A stretch of 64,000 nucleotides of DNA from Ochotona curzoniae. Taxonomy: Eukaryota; Chordata; Mammalia; Lagomorpha; Ochotonidae. Position 1 is the stretch's first letter, and each line of letters opens with the position of its first letter. Of the stretch, positions 45,163 to 56,380 are shown in pieces. The stretch is from the NCBI RefSeq assembly GCF_017591425.1, contig NW_024466218.1, positions 8,796,001 through 8,860,000 on the forward strand. The letters run 5' to 3'. A model generated the notes under the pieces. The model made no database searches. It was not told where the DNA came from and saw nothing but the letters and a program-made list of their open reading frames with translations. Position numbers and translations under genes: made by a program.

Positions 45163-46416
45163 CTAAAAGAACATACTTATTTGTTTCAATTTTTAAAATC
45201 TCTTTATTTTTTATTGTTTATAATATAGTTCCATCTCTTTGGAATTTCCCCTCCTCCTCTTCTTATTCCCGCTCACTCAAATGATTTCCCCTATATTATC
45301 ACAATAGTATAATTCTTCTAAAACAGCCACAAGTCCATCATTCTGCTGTTTACGTGTATCCTGATATTGTAGGTGTAGGCAGTAGGATAAACTCCAACAT
45401 TCTATTGTCCAGATATATTGATAGTTTCATTGGAGTCAATATTTAATTTGGAAGCAGAAGTGCATATTTCTTTGCATCTTCATTTCTCAGTATGATGGTC
45501 TCTATCATACAGATCCTCTAGATGAGTATATGTATATGCATATTTACCTAAATACCTATTGATCTTGTGTTTTGCATGAAGGTTGCCTTATATCAGAGAC
45601 AGCATACAATATGTGTTCTTTTTTGATTGGCTTATTTTACTGAACATAATGGTCTCTAACTAGGATCATTTTGTTGCAAATGATAGGATTTCATTCTTTT
45701 TAAAGGCTGAGTAGTATTCCATAGAGTAGTTGTACCAGGATCTTCTTATCCACTCCTCTTTTGAAGGGCATCTGGGTTGTTTTCATGTCTTCACTATTGT
45801 AGATTGTGCTGCTGTATATAGGGTTACACTTTCTCATATGCAGACTTCATTTCCTTTGGATTATATTCCCAGAAGTAGGTTAGCTGTGTCATATGGCAGA
45901 TCGGTTTTCAGTTGTGTTAGCACTGTTCATACTGATTTCCACAGTGGCTGTACTAGGCTACACTTGCACCAACAGTGAAGGATGGTATCTTTCTCCCAAC
46001 ATCCAAGCCAGCAGGTGTTTCTAATAGAGTTTTGAATGTAGGCAGATCTCACCAGAGTTAGGTGGAACTTCATTGTGGCTTTCATTTGTGTTTCCTTAAC
46101 AGCTAGGGAGCCTGAGCATTTTTTCATGTCTATTAGCCATTTGAATTTCTATTGAAAAAATATCTGTTCATTTCCTTCACCCATTTCTTCACAGGTTGTT
46201 TGTTTTGCTGTCACTCAGTTTCTGAAGCTCTTTGTAAATCATGATGTTAGTCCTCTATCTGTTGTGTTGTGTATAAAGATTTTCTCCCGTCTGTTGCTTG
46301 CTGCTTCACTTTGTTGATCATTTCTTTTGCTGTACAGAAGCTTTTTAGTTTGATGTAGTCACAACTGTTTATTTTGGCTTTAACTTATATCAAAAGAACA
46401 TGATTATTTGTTTCAA
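45163..46416 (-). mobile_element. 5'-truncated L1 (copy C) with a long target-site duplication
   Basis: The L1 segment runs from about 45190 to 46390 on the minus strand. The 3' UTR is about 390 bp, ending in T-rich sequence at the left; ORF2 homology follows to the right. The flanks carry a direct repeat of 26-27 bp with three or so differences: 45163-45189 (starting CTAAAAGAACATACTTATTT) and 46391-46416 (starting CAAAAGAACATGATTATTTG). The divergence of the duplication and of the body indicates an old insertion. Confidence 0.85.
45625..46390 (-). pseudogene. L1 ORF2 C-terminal pseudogene (copy C)
   Basis: The minus-strand reading MKKCSGSLAVKETQMKATM (from 46127) parallels [19 protein letters not shown] in the intact ORF2, and includes the cysteine region CWLGCWEKDTILHCWCKC, an intact CX3CX7HX4C knuckle. 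Stops and frameshifts break it on both sides. The element begins inside ORF2, so no product is possible. Confidence 0.8.
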
Positions 46417-47764
46417 TCTTATAATGCATTTTTACAAACAGGAAAAAAGTTTAATTTATAAACAAGCACAGCCACTTGTTTGTATTAAAGCATTAATACA
46501 TTATATTTAATAGGTAACTGAATTTATAGTTTTCAGTCACCTTTTTAAATAGAAACTACTATTTTAAGACATTTAAGTTCTTAGAAAAGAAAAACAAAGC
46601 TTATTATTAAAACAAATCTTTAGGTTTTATGATACCAAGTGAAGAATCATTGATAAAATATTACTAATGAGATACTTCATAATTAACTTATGTGTAAACT
46701 GAACTGAAGTGATGAGAGCTACTAAAAGCATTGTTAGGATGGTTAAATTCAGTAATACTATACATAGTAAAAGCATTTAACACAGTGTCTGGGACATAGT
46801 AAGTCTTTCACTAAATGTTGGTAGTTGTTTGAAGTAGTAGTTAACCCATTGGCATAGAACAGAAGTGTATTTATTGGTGTCAATGCTTTAATGTGAGCCA
46901 TCTATTATACTGTACTTTTTTCTTCTCCAAGGTGTCAATTCTTTTACTTGTCTCTCCAAAAATTATTAATTTACAAGGTCAGATCAATAATGCACTGAAT
47001 ATTCTTTCCAGGTGAGACCTTGAAAGATGTGCTAAAGCGGGTAAAAATAAATAATGTAAAATGTAATCCCTACAAGCAAACCTTAATAATCTAAATTGAT
47101 AATGGAGACAAGACAGCATGCTTTGTCTTGCCTTGCAATGCATAGTCGAAAGACATGTAACTGCAATCTGGCAGATGTTTATATGCAACAGTTCCTTTTA
47201 TAATATATGAACAGGACTTTTTTTTGTTCTTTCCTCAAGTGAAAATTAACCTTAAGAAAGTACTATTTATAAAGCGGATATTATTGAATATACACATTTT
47301 TACCAACAACATAGGCCCCTACATTTTAATAACTTAAGTCTTAGATGAGAAATGAAATGATAGAAGGTCAGTAAGTGTAGCACATGGTCCGTTATCACAG
47401 CACATTAAGTGACAAAAAGACAAAGTGATTGCAACAGACAAGATTTCACAGATACTCTAGCCTCTTTGCCCTGTATTATTGCAAAATTATGCACATTAGT
47501 TCTCCTTATTTTTTATCTTTTTTTTATTCAAGGTATCTTGTACACAACTGCTTACAACATTCTCTTCCACAGCTTTTTAAAAATTCTAATGATGAATATG
47601 CTTGGATTCTTGACCAGAGAGTCTCAGTGTGGATCTGGGGTCCATGAGCTTGAATGACTCTTTCAGAAATGCTGTGAAGTCAAAACAGTCTCCATAGGCA
47701 TTTGAAGATGTTTCTAACCTTTTCACTCATGTTTTTCCAGAGGATTCACAACTTGGGAGACATG
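46417..47764. other. No gene; one MIR inside
   Basis: AT-rich. The ORFs at 46979-47188 and 47409-47657 (69-82 codons) have no domain. No repeat was recognised apart from the MIR at 46700. Confidence 0.4.
46700..46835 (-). repeat. MIR, antisense
   Basis: 'attgttaggatggttaaatt', 'aaagcatttaacacagtgtc', 'tgggacatagtaagtctttc' and 'actaaatgttggtag' follow the reverse complement of the MIR core and head ('gcgcttagaacagtgcctgg', 'cacatagtaagcgctcaata'). Confidence 0.75.
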
Positions 47765-47855
47765 ACTATTTTTTTTTAATTTTATTGTTATTAACATTGT
47801 ATTATGTGATACAGTTTTATAGGCACTGGGGATTGACTATTAATGGATTGAATGC
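47765..47855 (-). mobile_element. Very short L1 3'-end insertion
   Basis: 'tttttttttaattttattgt' at the left followed by 'gatacagttttataggcact' parallels the 3' terminus of L1 copy A ('atgacagtttcataggctct' near 12960). Only about 80-90 bp of L1 is present, an extreme 5' truncation. No clear duplication. Confidence 0.5.
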
Positions 47856-47953
47856 TTGTTTATTAAAATGTGCTTGTTCAGCTCTTATATATATTAATAA
47901 AAATAACTTGCATCAATTGATAATGTTGGGAGTTGTCCTTAATTTAAGAGTAT

Positions 47954-48235
47954 ACGGCCTCTTGTAGCATGGTAGGTAAAGCTGCCACTCGCATTGTGGG
48001 CATCCCATATGTATGCTAGTGAGAGTCCTGGCTGCTCCACTTCCAATTCTGCTCCCTGCTAATCGTCAAGGTATTTGGCCCCTGTACCCACAGGAGAGAA
48101 CCAGAAGAAACTCCCAGCTCTGGCCATTGAGCCCATTAGTGGAATGAATCAGCAGAGAGAAAACCTCCTTTAAAAAAATATTCCTCCATCTTTTTCTGTG
48201 GCTCTTTCTTTCAGATAAATAAATCTTTTTAAAAA
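47954..48235 (+). mobile_element. CSINE, diverged
   Basis: Head 'cggcctcttgtagcatggta', then 'gggcatcccatatgtatgct', 'ttccaattctgctccctgct', 'aaccagaagaaactcccagc' and tail 'agataaataaatctttttaa'. The centre has lost about 30 bp around the 'gggaaagcag' block. Confidence 0.8.
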
Positions 48236-50481
48236 GTATTTTTTTAAATAAAAAGGAGTATAAAAGGGTTGTGAAACCAAAGACTTTGAGGTAAGTTATT
48301 TCCATTCTTTGTTCTATAGCAGATCTCCTTAGATTATGAGCTTTTCAATGATGAGACCTGTATTTTGGCAAGTCTGCAGAGTTGGAAATAATACTTACAA
48401 TACTGATATATAAATATAATACACGGTGACATGGAAACACAATAATTGTAAATGATGAAAAAAAGAAGGTGACTAAGCTTGTCTTTTTTGATCACATTTA
48501 TGAAATGTAAGAAACAAGTGACTGCTTAAGCCATAAGACAGTTCACCCAGACTTTCAGATATGGGCTTCATGATTCTATTTGAAACATAGTTGAAGCCCA
48601 CCTCTGAAAGGGCTAGATGCAGATTTTATCTATGTAGGGATGATGGGAGAGAACCGAGATATTTTACTATTTGCCCAAATGTCTTCTGGTGGAAGAAATT
48701 AATACTAAAAAAATTCCAATGATTTTCCACCTAGCTATCCCTACCACCCACTCATATTCCAGAAAGAAATCTCTTTTCATAGAAGTAGTAGATTAAAACC
48801 TTTGCTTTTTAGGGATGGAATACCAGAGAATATATGGAAGATAGACCCTCTCGCTGCCTTGAAATTTCTTGAGATTGTTCTTTTAATATAGAAAGACAAA
48901 TTGTAGTGAGTTAAATGTTAGTGTAGAGAGACTAATATATCCATTTAAAAAATAAAACATCAATTTCTCCTATATTTTATACTGGGTGCTGTACTAAGTT
49001 ATATTAAATAAGGAGGAACATATGTTTATATATAGTTTGAAAAATGATACATATCCAGCCTTGTAACTGAAGGTTTAAGTGGTAAAACTAATTCAACAAT
49101 GTTCATTTGACCTTTAGGATATAGACTGTCTCCTCTTTATTGTACAACTTACTTTTTATTTCTTTGCAGTCCGTAAATGGTCCATCTCCTTTCTCCTTTT
49201 ACAGTTCGTGCTTTTTAATTATGCTAGTGCATGCTAATGCACAGCTGATTGTAGAGGAATATTTTAAGTTTTATTTTAACTGCAGTGAAATAGTTCTGTG
49301 CTAAATATTTGCAAAGGTCAAAATTCTAACACGACAAAGGAACTCCTACCAAGAATAAAAGGATATAACTGGATAGATTTTCATGTTCCTAGTTTTTGGT
49401 AGACAGTGAATCAATGTGTGTTAAGTGAGTGAAACAGTTGAACATATGTTGAATCTCCTAGAATGTTTCCACTTAAGTTGTTTAAACATTTATTGTATGC
49501 ATTCTTTGTGTCAGACATAGTGCAGGGGATAATAAACTGATATAGTGGGATTTCTCTCAAATATCTGAAGAGTTCTGGGGAGGAGACTTATTTTTTCCAA
49601 AAAGTGATTTTTAATGTAATATGATGACAAGAGTGAGAGTGGCACATATAGATGCCCTGAGAATAAAATTTTGGGGTTACCTAGTTTGGACTCTGAGAAG
49701 CAAGGTGATTTAAAAATGAATTAGAATCTGTGACTAACAAAGGAATTCATGTTGGTTGATGGAGGGTGGGGAACGGCAGTGTGGGAATAGAGAATGTCAG
49801 AGGGAAGGCAAAGAAAGGGATGAAGAAAAGCAGAAGCATCAGCGAGAAGGGAGGCCTGCAAGGAGAAACGTGGAGGTGGGAAGGACATGAGGCTTTCCGA
49901 GGGTCTAAAGTCCAACACGCTGGTCCAGATTCTTCATACCATGGCAATGACAAGAATGGAAGAAAGGGGATAGATAGAATTTTCTTTCTTCTTTCCTATT
50001 CTTTCTTGAAAGGAGCTTCAAGTCCTGCTGTTGAACTTGGGGCTGGTTGTTAAATTCAATGGAGTCAGGGAAGAAGAAACAGTACTTAAGGAAGAATTAG
50101 TGACATGCTTGAACTTCAGGAAATATAGGCCCTTCCTTGTCCTAAGATAGTTCCCCACTGTGGTGGAAGGCACATCTATATTAAGACCAGAGCACCACCT
50201 GGGATCCTCCTCTCCTGTGGGATAAACTTGTAAACTCTCCCGTTAGACTGTTCTCTTGGATTGCCTTCCTCTGGCATTTGCTTCTGCTGTTCTGCACGAA
50301 TGGACTGAGAGTTCTTCATGCGTTTGCTACAACAGCAAGCTAAGACATTGCAATCTGGTAGAGTTCAGCGAAAAGGGGGTGTAATGGCCTCTTCAAGACT
50401 TTTTTCAACCTAGATCTAAATGTAATTAGACAAACTTTATCCAAAATGGCTCAGCCCAGATCACCGTTTAACATAATAACT
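48236..50481. other. 2.2 kb without a gene; ancient repeat tail at about 49480-49545
   Basis: At 49487 'catttattgtatgcattctt' and 'cagacatagtgcaggggata' recall the ancient mammalian pattern 'catttattgagtgcctactatg', 'ggcatagtgctaggggata' (L2/MIR class). Overlapping ORFs at 49721-50053 on both strands reflect a purine-rich strand (AGGGAAGGCAAAGAAAGGGA) rather than coding. Nothing else recognised. Confidence 0.4.
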
Positions 50482-50757
50482 GGAGTTGGCCCAGTAGTTA
50501 TGATGCCCATGCCCAATGTCAGAATGCCTAGGTTTTAAGTCTTGCCTTTGGCTCCATAGAGCAAATTCCTGCTAATGCATACATTAGAAGGCAGTGATGC
50601 TGGCTTAAGTGACTAGGTCCTGCAACCTGTTCAAAAGACCCAGACTGAATTCCGAGCTCCTTGTTTCTGCTTGACATAGTCCCTACTGTTGTGGGAATTT
50701 AGAGATCAAACCTAGGTAGGAGTACATGCTCTTCTCTCCAAATCTGTGATTAACAGA
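50482..50757 (+). mobile_element. CSINE, older subfamily, diverged
   Basis: 'gttggcccagtagttatgat', 'gtcagaatgcctaggtttta', 'ccagactgaattccgagctc' and 'gacatagtccctactgttgt' follow the older subfamily also seen at 20615. The tail has mostly decayed. Confidence 0.7.
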
Positions 50758-51629
50758 TATTGGGGACTCCATTCTCTGGTAATAAATTGTGTAAAACAAA
50801 GTCCTGTTCTCTTTCAACCCCTCTTGAATAAACCAAAGCAAAACTTCTCTCCTTTTTCCATATAAGGTAATCCATGTCTTTTGTCATTAACTGATCCAGA
50901 AAGAGGATAGGAGATGTCATTCCATTTGCATGGTTACAAAGTCTAAGGAAGGGTTGGTTATATGATTATGTGGCTGAAGTGAAGAGGCAGTCTAGTTCAA
51001 TGGAGTTGAGAAGGTCATAAATCTATATACCAAGTAAAGTTGTTGAATGGGCTTCCTGTGTGTAGGAGCTGGAGTGCAAATTTCTTATTTTCAATCACCA
51101 GAGTCCTCATAAGAGTTCTTAGAATAACTGGGGGAGCAATCCAAGAGGTTAGTGAGTAGTGAGAGTGAATGTGCCTGAATGTCATGCTTCAATGACATCT
51201 GACTTAATATGGTGTGTACAATATTATTCTGGTTTCCCAACCAATATCCCCTTCCATGTAAGCTGAAGCAGGTGCATCTACCCCAGTTTGGTAGTGTTTC
51301 AGGGAGTAAGGGGGTGATGGCTAACATTGTGTTTTATGAGGTTAAGGCATTCTACGAACACTTGGAACTTGGGTTAGTCATTTTATCTACGCTCTTAATA
51401 TCTAGAAAATGGATTAACATTTAGTACAGAGAATGGAAGCAGTGAAGGAAACTCAGAAAGAAAAAGACAAATTAGACCAGCACAGTTTAAGTGTCATCAA
51501 CATAACTTGAGAAAAAATATTACGGCTTGGAAAAATGAATAAATATGGAAACATATTATTCTGTCTTTCTAAATATACCAGTTCAATACAAATAAATATT
51601 AAAAAGAAAAAGAAAAAGAAAAAAGAAAT
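50758..51629. other. No gene; A/G-rich run at 51600-51627
   Basis: The ORFs at 51091-51327 and 51209-51424 overlap antisense and lack domains. An AAAAAG-type run lies directly before the next SINE's head. Confidence 0.4.
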
Positions 51630-51937
51630 CCCAGCGCAAAGACTCAGTTGGCTAATCGTTCAAGTGTCAGGATCCAATATGGGTGTAGATTCATGCCCAA
51701 CTGCTCCACTTCCCGTCAAGATCCCTGCTTGTGTCCTGGGAAAACATTGGAGAAAGGGCCAAAGAACCTGGTACCTGTATAGAAGTTCTCGAAGAAGCTC
51801 TTGGCTTCAGATCAGCTCAGCTCCAACCTTCATGGCCACTTGGGGAGTGAACTAGTGGATGGAAGATGTTTGTACTCTGTCTCTTTTCTCTGTAGATCTG
51901 TCTCTGAGATAAAAATAAATACATCTTTTTAAAAAAT
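51630..51937 (+). mobile_element. CSINE, full-length
   Basis: Head 'cccagcgcaaagactcagtt', then 'aggatccaatatgggtgtag', 'cttcccgtcaagatccctgc', 'ggccacttggggagtgaact', C/T-rich text and tail 'gataaaaataaatacatc'. The 106-codon ORF at 51535 reads through its antisense-free strand and is not a gene. Confidence 0.85.
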
Positions 51938-52804
51938 GGGAGGAAGAGCTCAGTTCTTTGGTAACACCTACCCATCTCAGGGGCCATTTCCCTTGACCCT
52001 TCACCATTGCCAATGCTCTACCAACTTAATCCTTAGTTCTTACCAGGGTACTGCTGTATGCCTGAGGCCTCAGGCCATCTCTGTATCTCAATATTCACTA
52101 CTATGTTCCAGGATGTGAATACTAGACAACAGACCCTCAGGCTCTTCTGTGCATTACCAATAAAGATGGCAGAACTCCCTTGCTTTCAGGATTGAGACTA
52201 CCTAACTTACTATCAGAACTTGCGTGATTTGCTGACAGCAGCCCTGCACAAACAGTTTTCAACAGCAGTTATTTTACTGAGCTGAACTTTCCTAACATAT
52301 CAGATCATTACTCTTAAGTACAAATACATAGTCTTAGTGAAGTAACGGGGCATAGCCTGCATTGGGTTTTGATAGTTCTGGCATTTGGTTCAGCAGTTAG
52401 CTTGACCTTGAGTTAATTACTCTGACAATTCCTGCTGACTGTTTAATCAAAATACTGCCACTTTCAGCTTCATCAGTAATTTAGTTCATTTCTCTTTATT
52501 ATGATCCCATGATTACTTCTGGTTGGAGGACTGGTAATTTTGATCATTGTAATGTTAGTGATAAATGGTAATAATGTCTCTATGAAGAATATGCATTAGT
52601 TTGGCTACAATATCATAATTTTTAAAAATGAGCTTTGTTTTAGAAAAGAAGATAGAAGCTGCTTCTATAATATTAAGACTGTTTCTCTAGTATTTTCATA
52701 AACTACCATTAATGATAAAAACACATTCAGTTATAAAGGGAAAATACAGTTTCTTCCCTGAAAGTTATAATATTTTTGAGAATGGTACAGATAACCTCAC
52801 ACAA
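51938..52804. other. Unique DNA, nothing recognised
   Basis: No repeat seen. A 60-codon ORF at 51936-52118 has no features. Confidence 0.4.
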
Positions 52805-53060
52805 ACTGTAGGATTTTTTTAAAGACCACTTTTATTTTTTCACAGTTTTTCCCAATCTTGTTTGCATGCATAACCAGTTTTATACAGTTGCAATTACAGT
52901 GTAGATTCAATTTTGTATCCTGCTTTTTTCACTTAGCATTATTCTTCCATAATAATTTAAAGAGAGTTTTATTTACGGTTATTTTGAATGTAGAGAATAT
53001 AATTTTCTAAACTGTACTTAAGTGCTCGATTTAAATATTTTAATGGGCAACCCAAATCAT
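52805..53060 (-). mobile_element. Old L1 (L1M-like) 3' fragment, minus
   Basis: 'caattttgtatcctgctttt' and 'ttcacttagcattattcttc' match the antisense text common in old mammalian L1 3' regions. No frame survives. Edges approximate. Confidence 0.45.
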
Positions 53061-54180
53061 CAAACATACTCTAGATAAGGGTGCGTTCTACTTAATGCTT
53101 AACGTTGCAGGAAACAACTTGCATATACATTAAATTAAAGTCAGATGTTATATGCAAGTGGAAATGAGTACATTAAAAGCTGGTCATCGTTACGTACTTC
53201 AACATTTTTCTTTGGTCAGCTTTACTTCTAAAATGGGTTAGTCTGGCTGCTAAATTTTTGTGACCTGAACTAATTCAACCGGTTGTAACATTGTACCTTT
53301 CTGTAGATGACTTAGCATGTGAACCTCATTTATGCTTGAACCTGCTATGATTCAGATAGCCTTATCTCAAATGATGTTAAGAAATTGTTCATTTTCTGTG
53401 TCACTGAAGAAGGAGGAAAGGCCAGCCACATTTCGCCTGAAGAGAGTCATGTCAGAACTGGCATCTTGGCAGATATAAAAATGCTGGTAAGATGTTTTAA
53501 CAGGGCGTACTAAAACTAATGAACTGAGGACCACTATTTGCTGCCCCATTGTATTAAAGCTGCATCTACTGAATTTACAAATGTTAAAAGACATGCTTTA
53601 TTAGTTGCTGTAAGTCCTGTGTCATTTAGTTTATCAGTTAAACAGTAAATTTGTCTTCCTTTAGGGCAAGTTTTAACTCTTATTTTAAAACGTGGTTTGG
53701 GAAGATAGATTTTTTTTCAAAATCAGTCATTATAAATATAAAACCTTAAAAGAAAAATGGACTGGCTCTGTATTCTGCATTGATTAATGAAACAGGAAAT
53801 AAGAACAATGAATTTTTGGCTGGACAAGCTAAGCAGGCTAAAGAAGCCTTAAGTCAGCAAAATTGTGCATTAATCTAAAAAGTTACCATGGTGATAGGAT
53901 TTTTTGGTTATTTACAAGACCTGGAAAAATTTACTTCATGTACTTCACTCTCGTCCCTTATAATACTTGGTGTCAAACTTTAATTTTTATAATTTCATGA
54001 TGAATTTTTTTCATTTAGGGAATTTAGGGAAGGGTAGAATTGATTAAAGGATAACTAGCTAGAACATGAAATCGCATCTATTTATTTTTGCAGAGGAAAA
54101 ACTAACATGGTTATTTATTACAGTCTTTAGGTGTCTTGGCTGTTATCCTGGGCAACAGGAACACTTTCAGTCACCTCAAC
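53061..54180. other. Unique DNA, nothing recognised
   Basis: 1.1 kb free of recognisable repeats. The 75-codon ORF at 53367-53594 has no domain. Repeat-free stretches like this can hold conserved noncoding elements; that cannot be judged from one sequence. Confidence 0.4.
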
Positions 54181-54262
54181 TTTAGAATAAAGTTTTGCAA
54201 AGTATGTTTCCCAAACGTCACCATCAATATCACCTGGAAATCTGAGAGAAATGCAAATGAGC
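54181..54262. repeat. hAT-type (MER20-like) fragment
   Basis: 'gtatgtttcccaaacgtcac' and 'atcaatatcacctggaaatc' then 'gagagaaatgcaaatgagct' resemble the MER20 text ('cccaaacttt', 'catcagaatcacctgga', 'aatttgcatttct' reversed). Short and ancient. Confidence 0.45.
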
Positions 54263-54350
54263 TCACCTCACCCTGATTTATGCAAGGAGAAACTGTGTGG
54301 GTGGGGGTGGGGAGGGAAGCAGTTGATTGTGGAAAGCCATGCAGGTGAAT

Positions 54351-54655
54351 TTTTAAAGGTAGAAGAAAGAGCAGGAGAGAAGGAGAGAAAGAGAGAGAGA
54401 GAGATTCCATCTGATTGTTCACTCCCATATAACCTTAACAGGCTCAATCCAAAGCCAGAAGACTAGAATTCTTTGCAGGTTTCCTACTTGGGTGGCAAGG
54501 GCTCAACTACTTAAACCATTAACTGCTGTGTTTCAGGGTACACATTAGCAGGAAGCTGGAATAAGTAGCCGAGCTGAACTTGAAGTTAAACAGCAAGGTG
54601 TGGTGCTGCAAGCAATCCCGAGTGGCATCTTAAATTCTGTGCTAAATGCTTGCCT
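54351..54655 (-). mobile_element. CSINE, older type, minus
   Basis: A GA-rich block (GAGAAAGAGAGAGAGAGAG, about 54384-54403) stands for the C/T-rich 3' part. Then 'ggctcaatccaaagccagaa', 'gtttcctacttgggtggcaa', 'attagcaggaagctggaata' and a decayed head at the right ('gcaaggtgtggtgctgcaag'). Confidence 0.75.
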
Positions 54656-55102
54656 CTAAATATTTTATATCCACTTGTTATAGCAGAATAAATAGTATTC
54701 AGATTAGAGTTGTAAAATTGGACCAAGTCTTAAAATTTCTCCCTTCTTTTGATCATGTAAGGTAACATATAAGAGATTGGAAAAATGAAAAAAGACACTA
54801 TTATTCAAATCACTAAAAATGTAAGAGAAAACGGTTAGCCTTTTTCCTCTCTCCTGTTCTTCTCTGAAAGCTCAGGAAAGCAGCGGCTCAAACATCGGGA
54901 AGCAGAAAACCCTTCCTCCATTGGCTTCCCTTGGTTTACCCCTTAAGTGTTCTTTTTGTTGCCCACAGCTGTGTCTGTTTCGTCAGGTTATAGACTGTGC
55001 ATGCTGGGCCTACAAGCCGTCCACTCCTGCATCCTCCCTGTCTTTGGGATTTCTTAGTGCCCATCCCAAATCATAGCAGCCAAGCGCTGGTCAACATTGC
55101 CA
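54656..55102. other. Unique DNA, nothing recognised
   Basis: No repeat or exon recognised. Confidence 0.4.
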
Positions 55103-55360
55103 TGGCTTGAAGTGTTCCCTCCAGAATTTAGCAGTTGCCGTATGATGATGTCACCTTTAATGGTAATTGGGCCGAGGGCTCCACCCCCGAGGGTGGGGTT
55201 AGAGCGCTCATTAAGGAGGGCGCATGCTCTGTGAGGAGGCTGCTAAGTTGGTGCTCTCTGCTCTTCTGCCATGTGAGGACACAACCAGAAGGCCCTCTAG
55301 AGACAGCCAAGGATGACCCTTCAGTCTCAGAATTCAGAAAGGTGAGTTTCTAATCTTCAC
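55103..55360 (+). mobile_element. MaLR-type LTR (MLT1/MST-like), old
   Basis: 'tggcttgaagtgttccctcc' at the left, then 'gatgatgtcacctttaatgg', 'gagggtggggttagagcgct', and 'ctgctcttctgccatgtgag' plus 'gacacaaccagaaggccctc' near 55256-55297. That order matches the mammalian MaLR LTR ('gaatgtttgtgtcccccc', 'gagggtggggcc', 'tctctgccatgtgaggacac', 'agcaagaaggc'). The 3' part is lost. A 72-codon ORF at 55135 lies wholly within it. Confidence 0.75.
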
Positions 55361-55984
55361 AAGTTACACAATCTGAGGTTATCCTGCCCTAACAGCAGAA
55401 AACAGATGGAGACGAACATTCTGTGCCGTGGTCCCCACACCTTAAGTTCACACAAATTCTGCTCGCAAGTGCGGGTTGTCTTCCTTGCTTTGTTTCTTTC
55501 TCACAGCAGTTATCACTTGCGAACATTCCACATAACGTATGTATTTGTGGTTTTACCCGTCTGCCCACAGAGAGATTTTCGCTCTTCGCTAGTTTGGTTC
55601 TACTTTATTTCCCCAAAATCACTTCAAGGCAAATCACCTGGAGCAAAAGAAGGGGTCAAGTTTTCGTTGAATGAATGTAACATTGCTATCATAGTATTTA
55701 TTCCGTCAGGAACTGTTCATTAAATTGCCCTACTGCTGTGTAGGTGGTGGCTGTGGATTGCACTTTCTGAGTTAGCAGCTTCGTGCTATACTTGGGTGTG
55801 TTTTACTCGCTGGGAGGGTCCATGTGTCTAGCGAGGTTGTAGGGCTGACTAGCAGCAATGCCTGCCTCAGCCAAGGGCAGAAGGAGGTGGTTCTGAGTGT
55901 GCTTCCCACTGGAGCAGCGGAAACATTGCTTGGTGCGCTGCTCAAACACAGCTTGGGTTTCATAGAATCGCAAAATCACTCTGG
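55361..55984. other. Unique DNA, nothing recognised
   Basis: The 105- and 83-codon ORFs at 55406-55723 overlap in different frames and lack domains. No repeat recognised. Confidence 0.4.
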
Positions 55985-56065
55985 GGGGCGGGTGAGGGTG
56001 GCAGGACCCTCTCGGGGACCCTCCAGGGGAGTCTGATAACGTACCCCATGATGGAGAACCCGGGT
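55985..56065. repeat. hAT-type fragment (MER-like), ancient
   Basis: 'gggagtctgataacgtaccc' and 'catgatggagaacccgggtt' recall the ends of nonautonomous hAT elements ('gattctgataatgtagcc', 'tggagaaccactg'). Low confidence. Confidence 0.3.
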
Positions 56066-56204
56066 TAAGAGAGGATTCAATTCTAAAGCTGTCACTTCAG
56101 TCTTCTTGAAGAAAGAAATGTACGGATCTAAGGGGAATTCGACGTTTAGATTCACTTTGTACAGGAAAATCCAAAGTACTTGAGCTACTTTACTCTTGCA
56201 GGTG

Positions 56205-56380
56205 AATCAGATCACCACAGATCTAGTTGCTTATAACAATACACAGGTGTCTTGGAAGTTGAGGTTCTGAAACATACCCCCTGGGCTTGAATCAAAGTGT
56301 TAGCAGGCATGTGTTCCCTTCAGAAAGCTCTAGAAGATACCTGCCATTTTGGCTTGTGGTGTGTTCCTCCATTTTTAGAG
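56205..56380. repeat. Ancient interspersed repeat, family not assigned
   Basis: 'gttgcttataacaatacaca', 'gaagttgaggttctgaaaca', 'gggcttgaatcaaagtgtta' and 'gcaggcatgtgttcccttca' follow a common old mammalian repeat ('ggcttataacaacacacatt', 'tgggctaaaatcaaggtgt', 'gcagggctgcgttccttc'). I cannot name the family with confidence. Confidence 0.4.

Noticed and set aside
55135..55353. 72-codon ORF followed by a GTGAG that could be a splice donor
   Set aside because: The whole segment matches a MaLR-type LTR, so exon status is unlikely.
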